A stretch of 30,752 nt of DNA from JABSSA01 sp039975755 (GTDB lineage: Bacteria > Pseudomonadota > Alphaproteobacteria > Rhodobacterales > Rhodobacteraceae): assembly GCA_039975755.1 (NCBI GenBank), contig JBDWGM010000007.1:1-30752 (forward strand), given 5' to 3'. Below the pieces are notes generated by a model, which was not told where the DNA came from, made no database searches, and saw nothing but the letters and a program-made list of their open reading frames with translations. A program made the translations under genes and the position numbers. Of this stretch, positions 1-8,315 are shown piece by piece; positions within the stretch are counted from its first letter, which is position 1, and each line of letters begins with the position of its first letter.

Positions 1-1
1 G

Positions 2-376
2 GAAAAATTCATCATGGATTGCGAATTACTTCAACAAATCCAGCGTTATATGGATCCATCCATTTGCGCCACCGGACCCGAAGAAATTGCGCTGGACGCC
101 ATAAAAGAAGTCGGAAGCGGAGGGCATTTCTTTGGCACTCAGCACACGCAGGACCGATATACGACTGCGTTTTATCAACCATTCTTGAGCGACTGGAAGA
201 ATTTTGAGGCGTGGGAAATCGCTGGCAGTATTTGGACACCGGAACGCGCACATTTGATATTCAAGGAAATCATTGCCAATTTTGAAGCCCCTCCAATGGA
301 TGAGGCTATCCACGAGGAATTGAGAGATTTTGTCGAAAGGCGCAAAGCAGAAGGCGGTGCCCCGACCGATTTCTGA
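2..376 (+). CDS. MttB-family (trimethylamine/betaine) methyltransferase, 5'-truncated C-terminus
   Basis: The frame is already open at base 2, before the first ATG at 14, so this is the C-terminal ~124 residues of a longer gene cut by the window edge. The segment with GGHFFGTQHTQDRY, a following aromatic-rich stretch (AFYQPFLSDW), and a charged amphipathic tail is typical of the C-terminus of the MttB family (COG5598). That family includes trimethylamine:corrinoid methyltransferases and the non-pyrrolysine relatives, such as glycine betaine methyltransferases, that are abundant in roseobacters. These enzymes move a methyl group from a quaternary or tertiary amine to a corrinoid protein in the cytoplasm. 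The pyrrolysine position and most of the barrel lie upstream, so the substrate cannot be assigned. The stop is TGA at 374-376. Confidence 0.85.
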   Translation, partial: EKFIMDCELLQQIQRYMDPSICATGPEEIALDAIKEVGSGGHFFGTQHTQDRYTTAFYQPFLSDWKNFEAWEIAGSIWTPERAHLIFKEIIANFEAPPMDEAIHEELRDFVERRKAEGGAPTDF

Positions 377-453
377 ACAGGAATTTGGTCGGCGTTTGTG
401 CTTCCTTAACATTAATTTGGGCAATGTGTGTGTGAAGGGGCGCAAGGAAACGC

Positions 454-1041
454 ATGCACGGATTAATTAACTGCGCGATCCAAAGTTTCGTTAGCGATAC
501 GTACGGTGCGCAAAAATGGTTGGAAGTCACGCGCGAAGCTGACCTCGATTTTGTCGAATTTGAAGCCATGCTTATGTATGATGACCAATTGACCGATACC
601 ATACTGGACGCATCTGCAAAGCTCTTGGAACGCCCTCGGATTGACGTGATGGAAGATATTGGAACGTATCTTGTTAGTAATCCAAAGGTTGAATCTCTGC
701 GACGTTTACTGAGGTTTGGGGGCGTCAATTTCACTGAATTCTTGCACTCACTGGACGAATTGCCGGACCGCGCACGTCTTGCTGTTTCTGATTTGAATCT
801 TCCTAGATTGGAAGTGCGAGAACAAAATTGCAGCCATTTCACTTTGGATTGCGAAAGTCCAATCGAAGGTTATGGATATGTTTTGATGGGTGTGTTGAGA
901 ACGATGGCCGATGATTACGGGGCCTTGGCATTGTTAGAACACCGTGGCGGAGGTTTGGGGCGAGAAACGATTGATATTACGCTTGTAGAAACTGAGTTTG
1001 CGGCAGGTAGAAGTTTCGAACTCGGAGTTCCTCAGTCATGA
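454..1041 (+). CDS. H-NOX (heme-NO-binding, HNOB) domain protein lacking the heme ligand
   Basis: This 195-residue protein begins MHGLINCAIQSFV and aligns along its whole length with bacterial H-NOX domains, which normally bind heme and sense NO or O2. The GGVNFTEFLHSLDEL segment corresponds to the helix that carries the proximal heme histidine (LDxLH in canonical members). Here that histidine is Pro104. The YxSxR heme-propionate motif reads C133-E-S135-P-I137, so Tyr and Arg are lost and only Ser remains. Length and fold are otherwise normal, with no frameshift, so the protein is probably expressed but unlikely to bind heme in the canonical way. AAGGA sits 5 nt before the ATG. Its last four bases (ATGA) overlap the start of a diguanylate cyclase, so the two are translationally coupled and probably interact, as H-NOX proteins do with partner cyclases. 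Confidence 0.85.
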   Translation: MHGLINCAIQSFVSDTYGAQKWLEVTREADLDFVEFEAMLMYDDQLTDTILDASAKLLERPRIDVMEDIGTYLVSNPKVESLRRLLRFGGVNFTEFLHSLDELPDRARLAVSDLNLPRLEVREQNCSHFTLDCESPIEGYGYVLMGVLRTMADDYGALALLEHRGGGLGRETIDITLVETEFAAGRSFELGVPQS

Positions 1042-2066
1042 CCAAGGGCCAAAAGTTAACGGAGGTGTTGGATGTTTTTTGCCCGATGTACTTGGTTCTA
1101 AGTAAATCAGGTCACATTATCCACTGTGGTCCCACCTTGGCAAAGCTACGCGACAAGCCTCTGATTGGATTGCGGTTTTTAGAGGTGTTCTCGCTAAAAA
1201 GCCCCCGTGGAGTATCGTCTGTTCAAGAACTGATGAATAACCGCGGCGCTAAATTGAAACTTCAGTTCCATGACAATCCGAAAACGGAACTGAAGGGCGT
1301 CCCGATGCAAGGATTGCGGGATGGAGAACTGTTTATCAATTTGTCGTTCGGCATTTCGATCGTGGATGGAGTGCGGGATTATGCATTGACCAGCGCTGAT
1401 TTCGCCGCCACCGATCTAACAGTTGAGATGCTTTATCTGATAGAGGCCAAATCCGCAGCGATGGAAGCGTCTCGCAAGTTGAATTTGCGGTTGCAAGGCG
1501 CAAAGATTGCAGCCGAAGAGCAGGCGTTTACCGACACGTTGACCGGGCTGAAAAATAGACGTGCAATGGACCATATCCTGAATAGGCACTCCCAATGGGA
1601 TACAAGCTTTTCGGTTATGCAGGTTGATCTGGATTGGTTCAAAGCGGTCAATGACACATTGGGACATGCTGCGGGCGATCACGTTTTGCAAACGGTTGCG
1701 CGAATTATGGTCGAAGAAACGCGTGAAAATGACACTGTTGTTCGCACCGGCGGAGACGAGTTTTCGATCATTTTGCCGGAAACGCATGATATCAAAATCT
1801 TAACCCGTATTTCGGAGCGAATAATCAACCGACTGTCGACGCCTATCCCTTTTCAAGGCGAAACCTGTCGAATCTCGGCCAGTGTCGGAATCGCTTTATT
1901 TGACCCCGAATTAAATGACACAATCGAAGCCGTTTTAGGAAATGCTGATATCGCGCTGTATGCGTCGAAACATTCCGGGCGCGCACAAACGACATTCTAC
2001 GATCCTTCTTTGCGAAAAACCGAAGAATTTTTAGAACCTCCCGTTGGACGGGCGATGCCAAACTGA
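1038..2066 (+). CDS. HNOBA-GGDEF diguanylate cyclase
   Basis: This 342-residue protein has two parts. Residues ~8-135 resemble the HNOBA (heme-NO-binding-associated, PAS-like) domain found next to H-NOX in soluble guanylate cyclases and bacterial kinases: an FCPMYLVLSKSGHI strand, a GLRFLEVF segment, then a signalling helix at ~133-162. Residues ~165-320 form a GGDEF domain with intact RTGGDEF (GGDEF at 238-242) and an RxxD inhibitory site (REND, 229-232) five residues upstream. It should therefore make c-di-GMP from two GTP and be product-inhibited. No transmembrane segment is evident, so it is likely cytosolic. It overlaps the upstream H-NOX-like gene by ATGA. In other bacteria H-NOX/cyclase pairs link NO to biofilm behaviour. 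Here the sensor lacks its heme residues, so the input signal is uncertain. Confidence 0.9.
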   Translation: MTKGQKLTEVLDVFCPMYLVLSKSGHIIHCGPTLAKLRDKPLIGLRFLEVFSLKSPRGVSSVQELMNNRGAKLKLQFHDNPKTELKGVPMQGLRDGELFINLSFGISIVDGVRDYALTSADFAATDLTVEMLYLIEAKSAAMEASRKLNLRLQGAKIAAEEQAFTDTLTGLKNRRAMDHILNRHSQWDTSFSVMQVDLDWFKAVNDTLGHAAGDHVLQTVARIMVEETRENDTVVRTGGDEFSIILPETHDIKILTRISERIINRLSTPIPFQGETCRISASVGIALFDPELNDTIEAVLGNADIALYASKHSGRAQTTFYDPSLRKTEEFLEPPVGRAMPN

Positions 2067-2360
2067 CGGCGAGTTTCTTTTTGCTGACGAGCGGGGGTGC
2101 TTTGACCCTGCACACAGGGAAACCTGAATGTCATCGCCCCAACCGGTTCCTGAGCGGCAAATCAACTTTGCGTTCATTGCTCACGGGTTCATCCTAGACT
2201 TTCGGCGCAATTGACGCGTTCAAGTGAGGTGGTGTCAATTGGTTGAGCGAGGGACAAAAGCTGCTGGCCCAAGGCCACAGAAAAACTGCGAGACAATGAG
2301 TTAAGAGTACAGTTCGACGGTACCTTTCCAGTCGCTTTGATGTTTTCGGGAGGATAATTC

Positions 2361-2741
2361 ATGAAGCGAAATATCTGTGACTACCTCGGCCACGTCGGGA
2401 AGGTGCTCCTGTCTGTTCTCGCAAAAGGCGTGGGAGCTGCGGGAGAATTCACTGTGGCTTCGGAGTTGCGAACCAGAGCCCACGGACTCTCAACCGTTAT
2501 GTCAAACTGGGGTCAATTGCCCGCGCCCGAAACCATCCTATCGCAACGATTAAGCCCCACATTCGATAGACTTTCCGAAAGCGCTCTGGTCTCGCAGATC
2601 GTTTGGCACGGTAAAATACCGAGTCCAGCGTCATTGTACAGAAAGTGGCCGAGGCGATTGCCGCCGTTCGCAAGAAGATCACCAACGATGCCTGGCGCGA
2701 TCTACGGGCCTAATTTTGCAAAGCAAGCCTTGAGCTTGTGA
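2361..2741 (+). pseudogene. Possible degraded small gene
   Basis: A 126-codon frame starts at an ATG behind a good Shine-Dalgarno sequence (GGGAGGATAATTC). I do not recognise the product. Its first ~50 residues (MKRNICDYLGHVGKVLLSVL...) look protein-like, but the second half turns Pro/Arg-rich as in non-coding frames. A different plus frame at 2615-2716 reads like a natural protein tail (VQKVAEAIAAVRKKITNDAW, then RDLRA and a stop) and is preceded by in-frame stops at 2612 and 2567. The simplest reading is a decayed gene with frameshifts and nonsense changes. A short intact gene of unknown function remains possible. Confidence 0.3.
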
Positions 2742-2876
2742 CGACACATTGGTGGCCCTGACCGCAAAATCGTGGGGCCTCCAGTCTCAACTCATTCGGG
2801 ACGCATAAAGAGTCATTTCAGGCGGATAATAGCAAAAAGCAGGTCTGAAAATAAGCAATCAACTTGGAGGACTAAA

Positions 2877-4136
2877 ATGAAAAGACTTCTTTCAGCTACC
2901 GCGAGCCTTGCTATTTCTGCTGGCTTTGCAGTGGGGCAAAACGCAAATGTACCAGATAATCTGGACAAACTGTCTTCGTTTCAAACAACTGGTGTGACTG
3001 ATTTTACCTTTGTCGAACAAGGCGGGGATTACGCGGCAGGGATCAAAGCAACACTGGAAAAGATCACTTTGCCCGCAGGGTTCAAAATTGGCCTCTATGC
3101 CGTGGTTCCGGATGCACGTCACATGGCCGTGGGACCACAAGGCATCGTGACATTTGTCGGGACACGAAAAGACAAGGTATGGTCAGTCACAGACCGCAAC
3201 AAAGACCGTGTCGCGGATGAAGTGAAAGATTTTGCGCCGTCCTTGACCTTTGCTATTCCGAACGGGCCATGTTTTTCAAACGATGGTTTCCTCTACATCG
3301 CGGAGCAAAACCGCGTTCTGTTGTTCCCTGCAGCCGAGTTTTTCTATGAAAGTCCGGATGTTGCGGCCTTCAACCTTGTCGCGCAGGGGGATCTGATCCC
3401 GGTCGAAGAGGAGAGTTTTAATCATACTGCACGGGTTTGCAAAATTGGTCCGGACAAAAAAATCTATATCTCGCTTGGTCAGCCTTTCAACGTCGCACCG
3501 CCAGAAAAACTGCCGTTGTACAACGAAGTTGGGATTGGCGGCATCATTCGGTTGAATCTGGATGGTACCGGGCGCGAAGTTTATACGCGCGGCGTTCGAA
3601 ATTCTGTTGGGCATGATTTCCACCCCGAAACGGGCGAGCTGTGGTGGACTGACAACCAGGTCGACGGCATGGGTGATGATATTCCTCCGGGTGAGATCAA
3701 TCGTCAGACGGCTGCTGGTCAGAACTTTGGTGCGCCTTGGTTTGGCGGCGGTGATGTTCGGGTGAAAGATTTCGATTACGACAAGGAAGAAGTCCCTGCG
3801 GATGTCGTTATGCCTGCCGTCGAAACCGTGGCACATGCTGCCGATCTGGGTATGTCGTTCTATTCTGGAAATATGTTCCCGGCCAAATACAAGAACGCAA
3901 TCTTTTCAGCGCAACATGGGTCTTGGAACCGGACGACTCCTGTTGGTGCGCGGGTCATGGTGACTTTCATCGATGATGAAGGCAATGCCTCGATAGAGCC
4001 CTTTGCGGAAGGCTGGATTGACGAGAATGGCGAATACTTGGGGCGGCCGGTCGATGTAGCACAGTTGCGCGATGGGTCGATCCTTGTCTCAGACGATTTG
4101 GCCGGAGCGATTTATCGCATCTGGTACGAAGGATGA
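2877..4136 (+). CDS. Exported PQQ-type sugar (L-sorbosone/aldose) dehydrogenase
   Basis: The start at 2877 is chosen because GGAGG lies 6 nt upstream and it opens a clean signal peptide (MKRLLSATASLAISAGFAVG, cleavage near residue 20). The frame is open further upstream to 2772 but lacks these features. The 419-residue product matches the glucose/sorbosone dehydrogenase beta-propeller family: GPQGIVTFVGTR with VWSVTDRNKD, the FNHTARVCKIGPDKKIYISLG blade, VGHDFHPETGELWWTDN, then HAADLGMSFYSG, and near the end DGSILVSDDLAGAIYRIWY. Members oxidise aldehyde or sugar substrates in the periplasm, generally with PQQ. No PQQ biosynthesis gene is in the window. The stop overlaps the start of a diheme cytochrome c (ATGA), which suggests the cytochrome accepts the electrons. 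The exact substrate cannot be read from the sequence. Confidence 0.88.
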   Translation: MKRLLSATASLAISAGFAVGQNANVPDNLDKLSSFQTTGVTDFTFVEQGGDYAAGIKATLEKITLPAGFKIGLYAVVPDARHMAVGPQGIVTFVGTRKDKVWSVTDRNKDRVADEVKDFAPSLTFAIPNGPCFSNDGFLYIAEQNRVLLFPAAEFFYESPDVAAFNLVAQGDLIPVEEESFNHTARVCKIGPDKKIYISLGQPFNVAPPEKLPLYNEVGIGGIIRLNLDGTGREVYTRGVRNSVGHDFHPETGELWWTDNQVDGMGDDIPPGEINRQTAAGQNFGAPWFGGGDVRVKDFDYDKEEVPADVVMPAVETVAHAADLGMSFYSGNMFPAKYKNAIFSAQHGSWNRTTPVGARVMVTFIDDEGNASIEPFAEGWIDENGEYLGRPVDVAQLRDGSILVSDDLAGAIYRIWYEG

Positions 4137-4702
4137 ACCACCTCACCTTCATTCTGTGTCTCGGCGGGATCATTCTCGCCGGGGCAAGCCAAGCGCAAGA
4201 CGCAGAAGCGGGGCGCAAGGTGGCGGGAATGTGTAGAACATGCCATGGGCTTGATGGCGTGGCACGCATTCCAATCGCGCCACATATTGGTGGAGAATCC
4301 GCACAATACCTGTCTCGGCAACTGACGGCCTTTCGCGACGGCACCCGTGAGCACGAAATGATGAGCATCGTGGCGCGTTCCCTGACGGACCTTCAAATTG
4401 ATGATGTGTCTGCATGGTATGCCAGTCACGAGGCAACGGCCGAAGTAACAGAAGACATCGCAAACGCTCCAGAAGCCTGTACGGCGTGCCACGGCACGGA
4501 TGGGATCGCAACCATGGAGGATGCACCCAATTTGGCTGGTGAAACCAACATCTACATTAACACGCAACTCAAGGCGTTTCGGTCTGGAAAACGCACGCAC
4601 GACATAATGAGCGAAATTGCAGCCAATATGAGCGACGCCGAAATTCGATCCGTCGCAGATTGGTATGATGGTATCAATCTATCTGTGACAGCGCCCGATT
4701 AG
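4133..4702 (+). CDS. Diheme cytochrome c (c4-like), electron acceptor
   Basis: This 189-residue exported protein has a signal peptide (MNHLTFILCLGGIILAGASQ, cleaved before the A/QDAEAG region) and two tandem cytochrome c domains. Each has a CxxCH heme site, CRTCH near residues 34-38 and CTACH near 116-120. Each is followed by the layout common in class I cytochromes c553/c4 (a GGE or AGE segment, YLSRQLTAFRDGTREHEMM or its counterpart YINTQLKAFRSGKRTHDIM, and a terminal WYDG-type helix). The two halves are clearly duplicated. Its first four bases overlap the stop of the upstream dehydrogenase, so the two are co-translated. It probably carries electrons from that enzyme to the respiratory chain in the periplasm. 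Confidence 0.92.
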   Translation: MNHLTFILCLGGIILAGASQAQDAEAGRKVAGMCRTCHGLDGVARIPIAPHIGGESAQYLSRQLTAFRDGTREHEMMSIVARSLTDLQIDDVSAWYASHEATAEVTEDIANAPEACTACHGTDGIATMEDAPNLAGETNIYINTQLKAFRSGKRTHDIMSEIAANMSDAEIRSVADWYDGINLSVTAPD

Positions 4703-5536
4703 GACCGTCAGGCAGAGGGGTTATTGGAATGGATCGCTGGCACGCGAATGCCATTACTTCTGATTTTTTGCCTTCTGTTCAAAGGTGGGCCTCAATAACA
4801 ACGAAAGTAACACGCTTTCCATATCGCATTTAGCAATGGCGCATCAGTTTCAACTGCCGTGACCTTTGGACAAGGTTTTCTGATCTAACAATTGAGTAAT
4901 ATGGTAGTTTCTCAAAGAGAGATCAAAAAAACTTGAACAGATCGATCCTCACATAACAGGGTCTTGAAGGAGAAGGTCAAAATGCAAAATGAAAGTTCGG
5001 TCTTGAAAAAAGGTGAGAGCTAACATTTGTTGAAAAGTGAGTGTTTCGCCAATTTTTTAAATATTATTTATGGTGGCATTCGTTGGAACAAAAATTGCTA
5101 CAATTACCAAATCTATATTTCCGTATTGGCTATTCATATTTTTTGACAGCTTTATAAATTAAATGTAATTAATGAAAGTGCGATTGCTCCAACATTTATT
5201 ATGTGCCATGGGTTTTGAATTTCCCAAATGTTGGGTATAATTTTTGCCTGTAACGACTATGGAGAAATCCGAGGTTGGTGATGGTCTTTTACAATAAACA
5301 ATCGATTCTCGCACAAATCGAACTGTTTCTTGAGCGAACACTCCATTTTCGACCACTCTCTCGGCGGGCAACTCTCTCGGTGTGAGATTTTCGGTGATAA
5401 ATAGCAGCGCAAGAATCGTATAGTCTATTTTTGAAGGTACTTGCCAAGATATTGGCATGCATATTACTCACTGATTACAATTTCTTTTCCAGTTAAGGTT
5501 GTATTTTCCCCTTTCAACTTACCACTGCAAAGCGAC
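4703..5536. other. Gene-poor, partly AT-rich intergenic region
   Basis: No convincing gene is seen across about 830 bases. From about 4900 to 5180 the sequence becomes strongly AT-rich, with runs such as TTTTTTAAATATTATTTAT near 5052, unlike the ~50-55% GC flanks. A strong Shine-Dalgarno (AAGGAGAAGG) precedes a 13-codon reading frame at 4982-5023 (MQNESSVLKKGES). This could be a leader peptide or the stump of a disrupted gene. Minus-strand frames at 5159-5458 and 5289-5471 have no recognisable content. The base composition suggests acquired or decaying DNA. Confidence 0.5.
4982..5023 (+). CDS. Possible 13-residue leader peptide or gene remnant
   Basis: The ATG at 4982 follows AAGGAGAAGGTCAA, one of the best ribosome-binding sites in the window. 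The frame closes with TAA after 13 codons (MQNESSVLKKGES). No attenuator hairpin or downstream gene explains a leader, and AT-rich DNA follows at once. It may be the surviving 5' end of a disrupted gene. Confidence 0.25.
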   Translation: MQNESSVLKKGES

Positions 5537-5791
5537 TTACTCTTCCGATTCGATAATGGTTCTTGCCTTCGTTGCGACACGCACCGTCAACAAACACCCC
5601 AACATGAAAACGCCAAGTTCCCAGAAAAAGCTTGCGCCTAAATTTCGCGCAGTTATTGTGGTGATTGCCGTTCCAAATGCCAGAAAAGAAACAAAAAAAG
5701 CTAACCTGAAAAGACCTCCAGTGAACCATTGATATCCAAGCTTCACTTTTTGAAATATCAAAGAAGCGAAATTTAAAATCATCCAATACAT
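5537..5791 (-). CDS. Small membrane protein of unknown function
   Basis: This 84-residue frame has two hydrophobic segments, about residues 25-43 (GGLFRLAFFVSFLAFGTAIT) and 52-70 (ASFFWELGVFMLGCLLTVRV), and a charged C-terminus (KARTIIESEE). GAGG lies 7 nt before the ATG. The pattern of two transmembrane helices with basic residues between them is more protein-like than its overlapping frames. I do not recognise a family. It stands alone in a gene-poor region with no operon partner. Confidence 0.45.
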   Translation of the reverse strand: MYWMILNFASLIFQKVKLGYQWFTGGLFRLAFFVSFLAFGTAITTITARNLGASFFWELGVFMLGCLLTVRVATKARTIIESEE

Positions 5792-6079
5792 GGACGCACC
5801 TCAGTTGAACCCCAATAGTAAGCTACGAGTGGGAGGTTGGCAATAAGTGGTTGTTTTTGTCACGTTCAATCCACCTTAGTGCAGAAAGTACTATCAAAGG
5901 ATTAGCCGAAAATCTGTTCGAACATTCTGCCCGAATGGAAAAGTTCCAAATAGAGCGGCACTTTTCAAAGCTTATTTTGTCGCAGAACTACGTCAGTCAA
6001 AAAATTGCAGCCTGAGGCCGACAAATGACCTGGCTGCAATCCGTTTCAAACGACTGGCACTACTTAGCGCAACAATTTG

Positions 6080-7669
6080 CTATTGGGTTTGGTAACGTCC
6101 TGCCAAATTACCGCCAATCCAGTCGTCTAGTGCACGCGCTTGCAATTCCGCACTCAGGTCTGTCCAAGCGGCGGCGACGTCTTGGCCTCGTGCTTCAAAT
6201 CTACCTTCGATTTCACGCTTAAGGGAGGATGCACCAATGTCACCCGCAGCTTCGGCAAGTAAAGAAAAGTAATAGGCCTGTGCATACGAGCGGGTGGCAT
6301 TAGACCCGGTAAAATGTGCAAGAGCCAAGGCCCGCAAGTGTCGTGGATCATTGCCATCACCAATGGCATCTAGAACGTCTACCGAGTTACCAAGTGCGGT
6401 GATATTTTCGGCCTGCGCTTTCAGGACATCCGTGGTTGGCATTTGGTTTTCCAAGCGGTCCATCAAAGATACAGCGCCACGAACACCGCCTGCGGCGGCA
6501 ATTAACGCGTACCGGTAGGACGCTGTTGGATCGCTGTTTTGCAAGGCTGCAGCAATCAATTCAGCGGCTTCAGCACCAACATTCGGATCGCCCACCAGAG
6601 GTTCCAACATGTCAGGCACCAAAGCTGGCGTCTGAGGCACACCTGCGCCATCCAACAATGCACGTCCTAACTCCAACCGACTCGCTGGGGTTAAGTTGGT
6701 GGGGTTGGACAGCGCGACGAGATCTTCGTTGTTAAGAATAAGAGCTCTTGCAAGGGGTGAAACACGTGCTTCAAGTGCCAATGCAGCGATCAGGGCTTGG
6801 GGTTCGGTGCTATAAGTTTCTGGTTCGACCAAAATACCATTTTCGGGCAGCTTCGCCTCTATGGTGATCTCGCCCGGGTCTGAAACAAAATCTTCGACTC
6901 GTGCCATTAATGCGTCGACAAAATTCCTTTCCACGGCAGTGACCTGCCTCAAGCCATCATTGGAAAGGGCTTGCGTGACGACTTCTGTGCCAATTTCGCT
7001 AATAGTTGCCGGATTGCGGAATGCAGGCGGCAAAACCGCGCTGATTTTTGACCAGCCACCCGTGTCTTTCAGGCTTGCGACACTGCGCATCACGCGGATG
7101 GCGGGTTCGTTAACCGATCTAGGTATGATCATTCCGCTGGTCGAAATATCGAGCGACGCAAAGTCGTTAATAGCCAGTGCCACGTCCATTGAGGTTTCCC
7201 CCGTTGTATAAACGTAGGCCGCGCGAATCTTGAATTGATCTAAGTCAATCTCGCGGATGCCCGCCGAACGCAATCCTAAGGCGACTTCTCGGGGAAGGCA
7301 GGCAGCGCTGGCCTTAGCTCCGATCAGGTTTACGTTCATTTCTGAAGCGATCTCAAAAGTCTTGGCTACATCAGTATTTAAAACGGCCCGGTTAATGGTA
7401 ACCACACATTGGCGGGCTTGATCATAAGGCAATTGAGGCCGCGCTATTATGCCGGAAATCGCGACTGACCCGCGTGTCAAATCAGTTGAAAGGTACTCGT
7501 ATTCCAGCTCCATCTGTGTACGCAGAGCGGCAATGGCCGTATTGGCAACAAAGGTCCCGATGCGATTGGGTGAAACGAATTCCAGCAAATTCGGTTGAGG
7601 GTCAGGTTCAGCAACAAGTGGCGTGGCGACTAGAGCAGCAACAAGAACGGAATGGGCAATACGAGGCAT
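6080..7669 (-). CDS. Exported protein of unknown function
   Basis: This 529-residue protein starts with a signal peptide (MPRIAHSVLVAALVATPLVA, cleavage near residue 20), so it is periplasmic or secreted. AGGAA is 4 nt upstream of the ATG. The body is rich in Ala/Leu helices. The C-terminal half (~330-520) reads like alpha-helical repeats: segments such as AAELIAAALQNSDPTASYRY, ALAHFTGSNATRSYAQAYYF and SLLAEAAGDIGASSLKREIE resemble Sel1/TPR-type repeats. The N-terminal half contains a beta-rich region (~55-200). There is no catalytic motif or C-terminal anchor that I recognise. The gene stands alone, with long non-coding gaps on both sides. It may be a conserved roseobacter hypothetical; its role is not assigned. 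Confidence 0.75.
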   Translation of the reverse strand: MPRIAHSVLVAALVATPLVAEPDPQPNLLEFVSPNRIGTFVANTAIAALRTQMELEYEYLSTDLTRGSVAISGIIARPQLPYDQARQCVVTINRAVLNTDVAKTFEIASEMNVNLIGAKASAACLPREVALGLRSAGIREIDLDQFKIRAAYVYTTGETSMDVALAINDFASLDISTSGMIIPRSVNEPAIRVMRSVASLKDTGGWSKISAVLPPAFRNPATISEIGTEVVTQALSNDGLRQVTAVERNFVDALMARVEDFVSDPGEITIEAKLPENGILVEPETYSTEPQALIAALALEARVSPLARALILNNEDLVALSNPTNLTPASRLELGRALLDGAGVPQTPALVPDMLEPLVGDPNVGAEAAELIAAALQNSDPTASYRYALIAAAGGVRGAVSLMDRLENQMPTTDVLKAQAENITALGNSVDVLDAIGDGNDPRHLRALALAHFTGSNATRSYAQAYYFSLLAEAAGDIGASSLKREIEGRFEARGQDVAAAWTDLSAELQARALDDWIGGNLAGRYQTQ

Positions 7670-8142
7670 GAAATTTCCTATTTGATTTCAAGACAAGGTA
7701 AGGACCCCGAATTTATTTGCAAGGTTTGGAAATCCCGACATTATTTGTGCGGATGGTATTTCAAAGTTGTTGGCAACGGGATTTAAAACGCCGTCACCTT
7801 ATCAATCTATCAAAGGCAGTGAGGTCGAGACCAAAAAAGCGCCAGAGAAAATCTAGATTGCGCATGAAAAAGGGTTGGGTGTTTGAGGGAATATTCGTTC
7901 AAGTGGGGATTTTAGGGATGACAAGGGTTGTGTCGGTGCCTGTTCGGGACAGGGCAAATCAAATCGCGCTCGCGACAGCCAACTGAACCGAAAAGGAGCC
8001 AAGTGCGATGCAGGGGGATTGGGTTCAAATAGTTTGACGTCAGCGACCGTTCAGCAGAAAGATCATCTCTGCGGTTGGCGAATGGCGGCTAAGGTCTAAA
8101 CCAACGCAACCCATTCAAATTTAATGGATTGTTTTGGTATAG
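7670..8142. other. Non-coding region between an exported protein gene and tRNA-Glu
   Basis: The upstream side of the minus-strand gene ending at 7669 lies here, so its promoter should be in the first ~150 bases. A plus-strand frame at 7717-7986 has no family resemblance and an unnatural Arg/Lys-rich composition, and is not called. A small hairpin CCTGT-TCGGG-ACAGG occurs near 7940-7954. Nothing else is recognised. Confidence 0.4.
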
Positions 8143-8217
8143 TGGTAGCCCGTAGGGGAATCGAACCCCTCTTTCCAGGTTGAAAACCTGGCGTCCTAAC
8201 CGATAGACGAACGGGCC
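8143..8217 (-). tRNA. tRNA-Glu (anticodon TTC)
   Basis: The minus strand folds into a complete 75-nt tRNA. The acceptor is GGCCCGT paired with ACGGGCT (G-U at the first pair), followed by A73 and an encoded CCA. The D-arm contains TCGGTTAGGA. The anticodon stem CCAGG/CCTGG holds the loop TTTTCAA, giving anticodon TTC (Glu). The T-arm AGGGG-TTCGATT-CCCCT is perfect. It lies just downstream of recJ but is unlikely to be part of that transcript. Confidence 0.97.
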
Positions 8218-8315
8218 ATGCCGAAGCGTGAGCCGTTAGCTAGGCAAAAGTGGCGCGGGACGCAAGAGGCTTTTTGCGAAATTTTACGCTTTCTTTGCGA
8301 TTTTTTTTGACACGC

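Noticed and set aside
5159..5458. 99-residue minus-strand frame in the AT-rich region
   Set aside because: No ribosome-binding site, domain or hydrophobic pattern; overlapping frames of similar length exist on both strands.
7717..7986. 89-residue plus-strand frame
   Set aside because: No Shine-Dalgarno, no family resemblance, and it overlaps the expected promoter region of the minus-strand exported protein gene.
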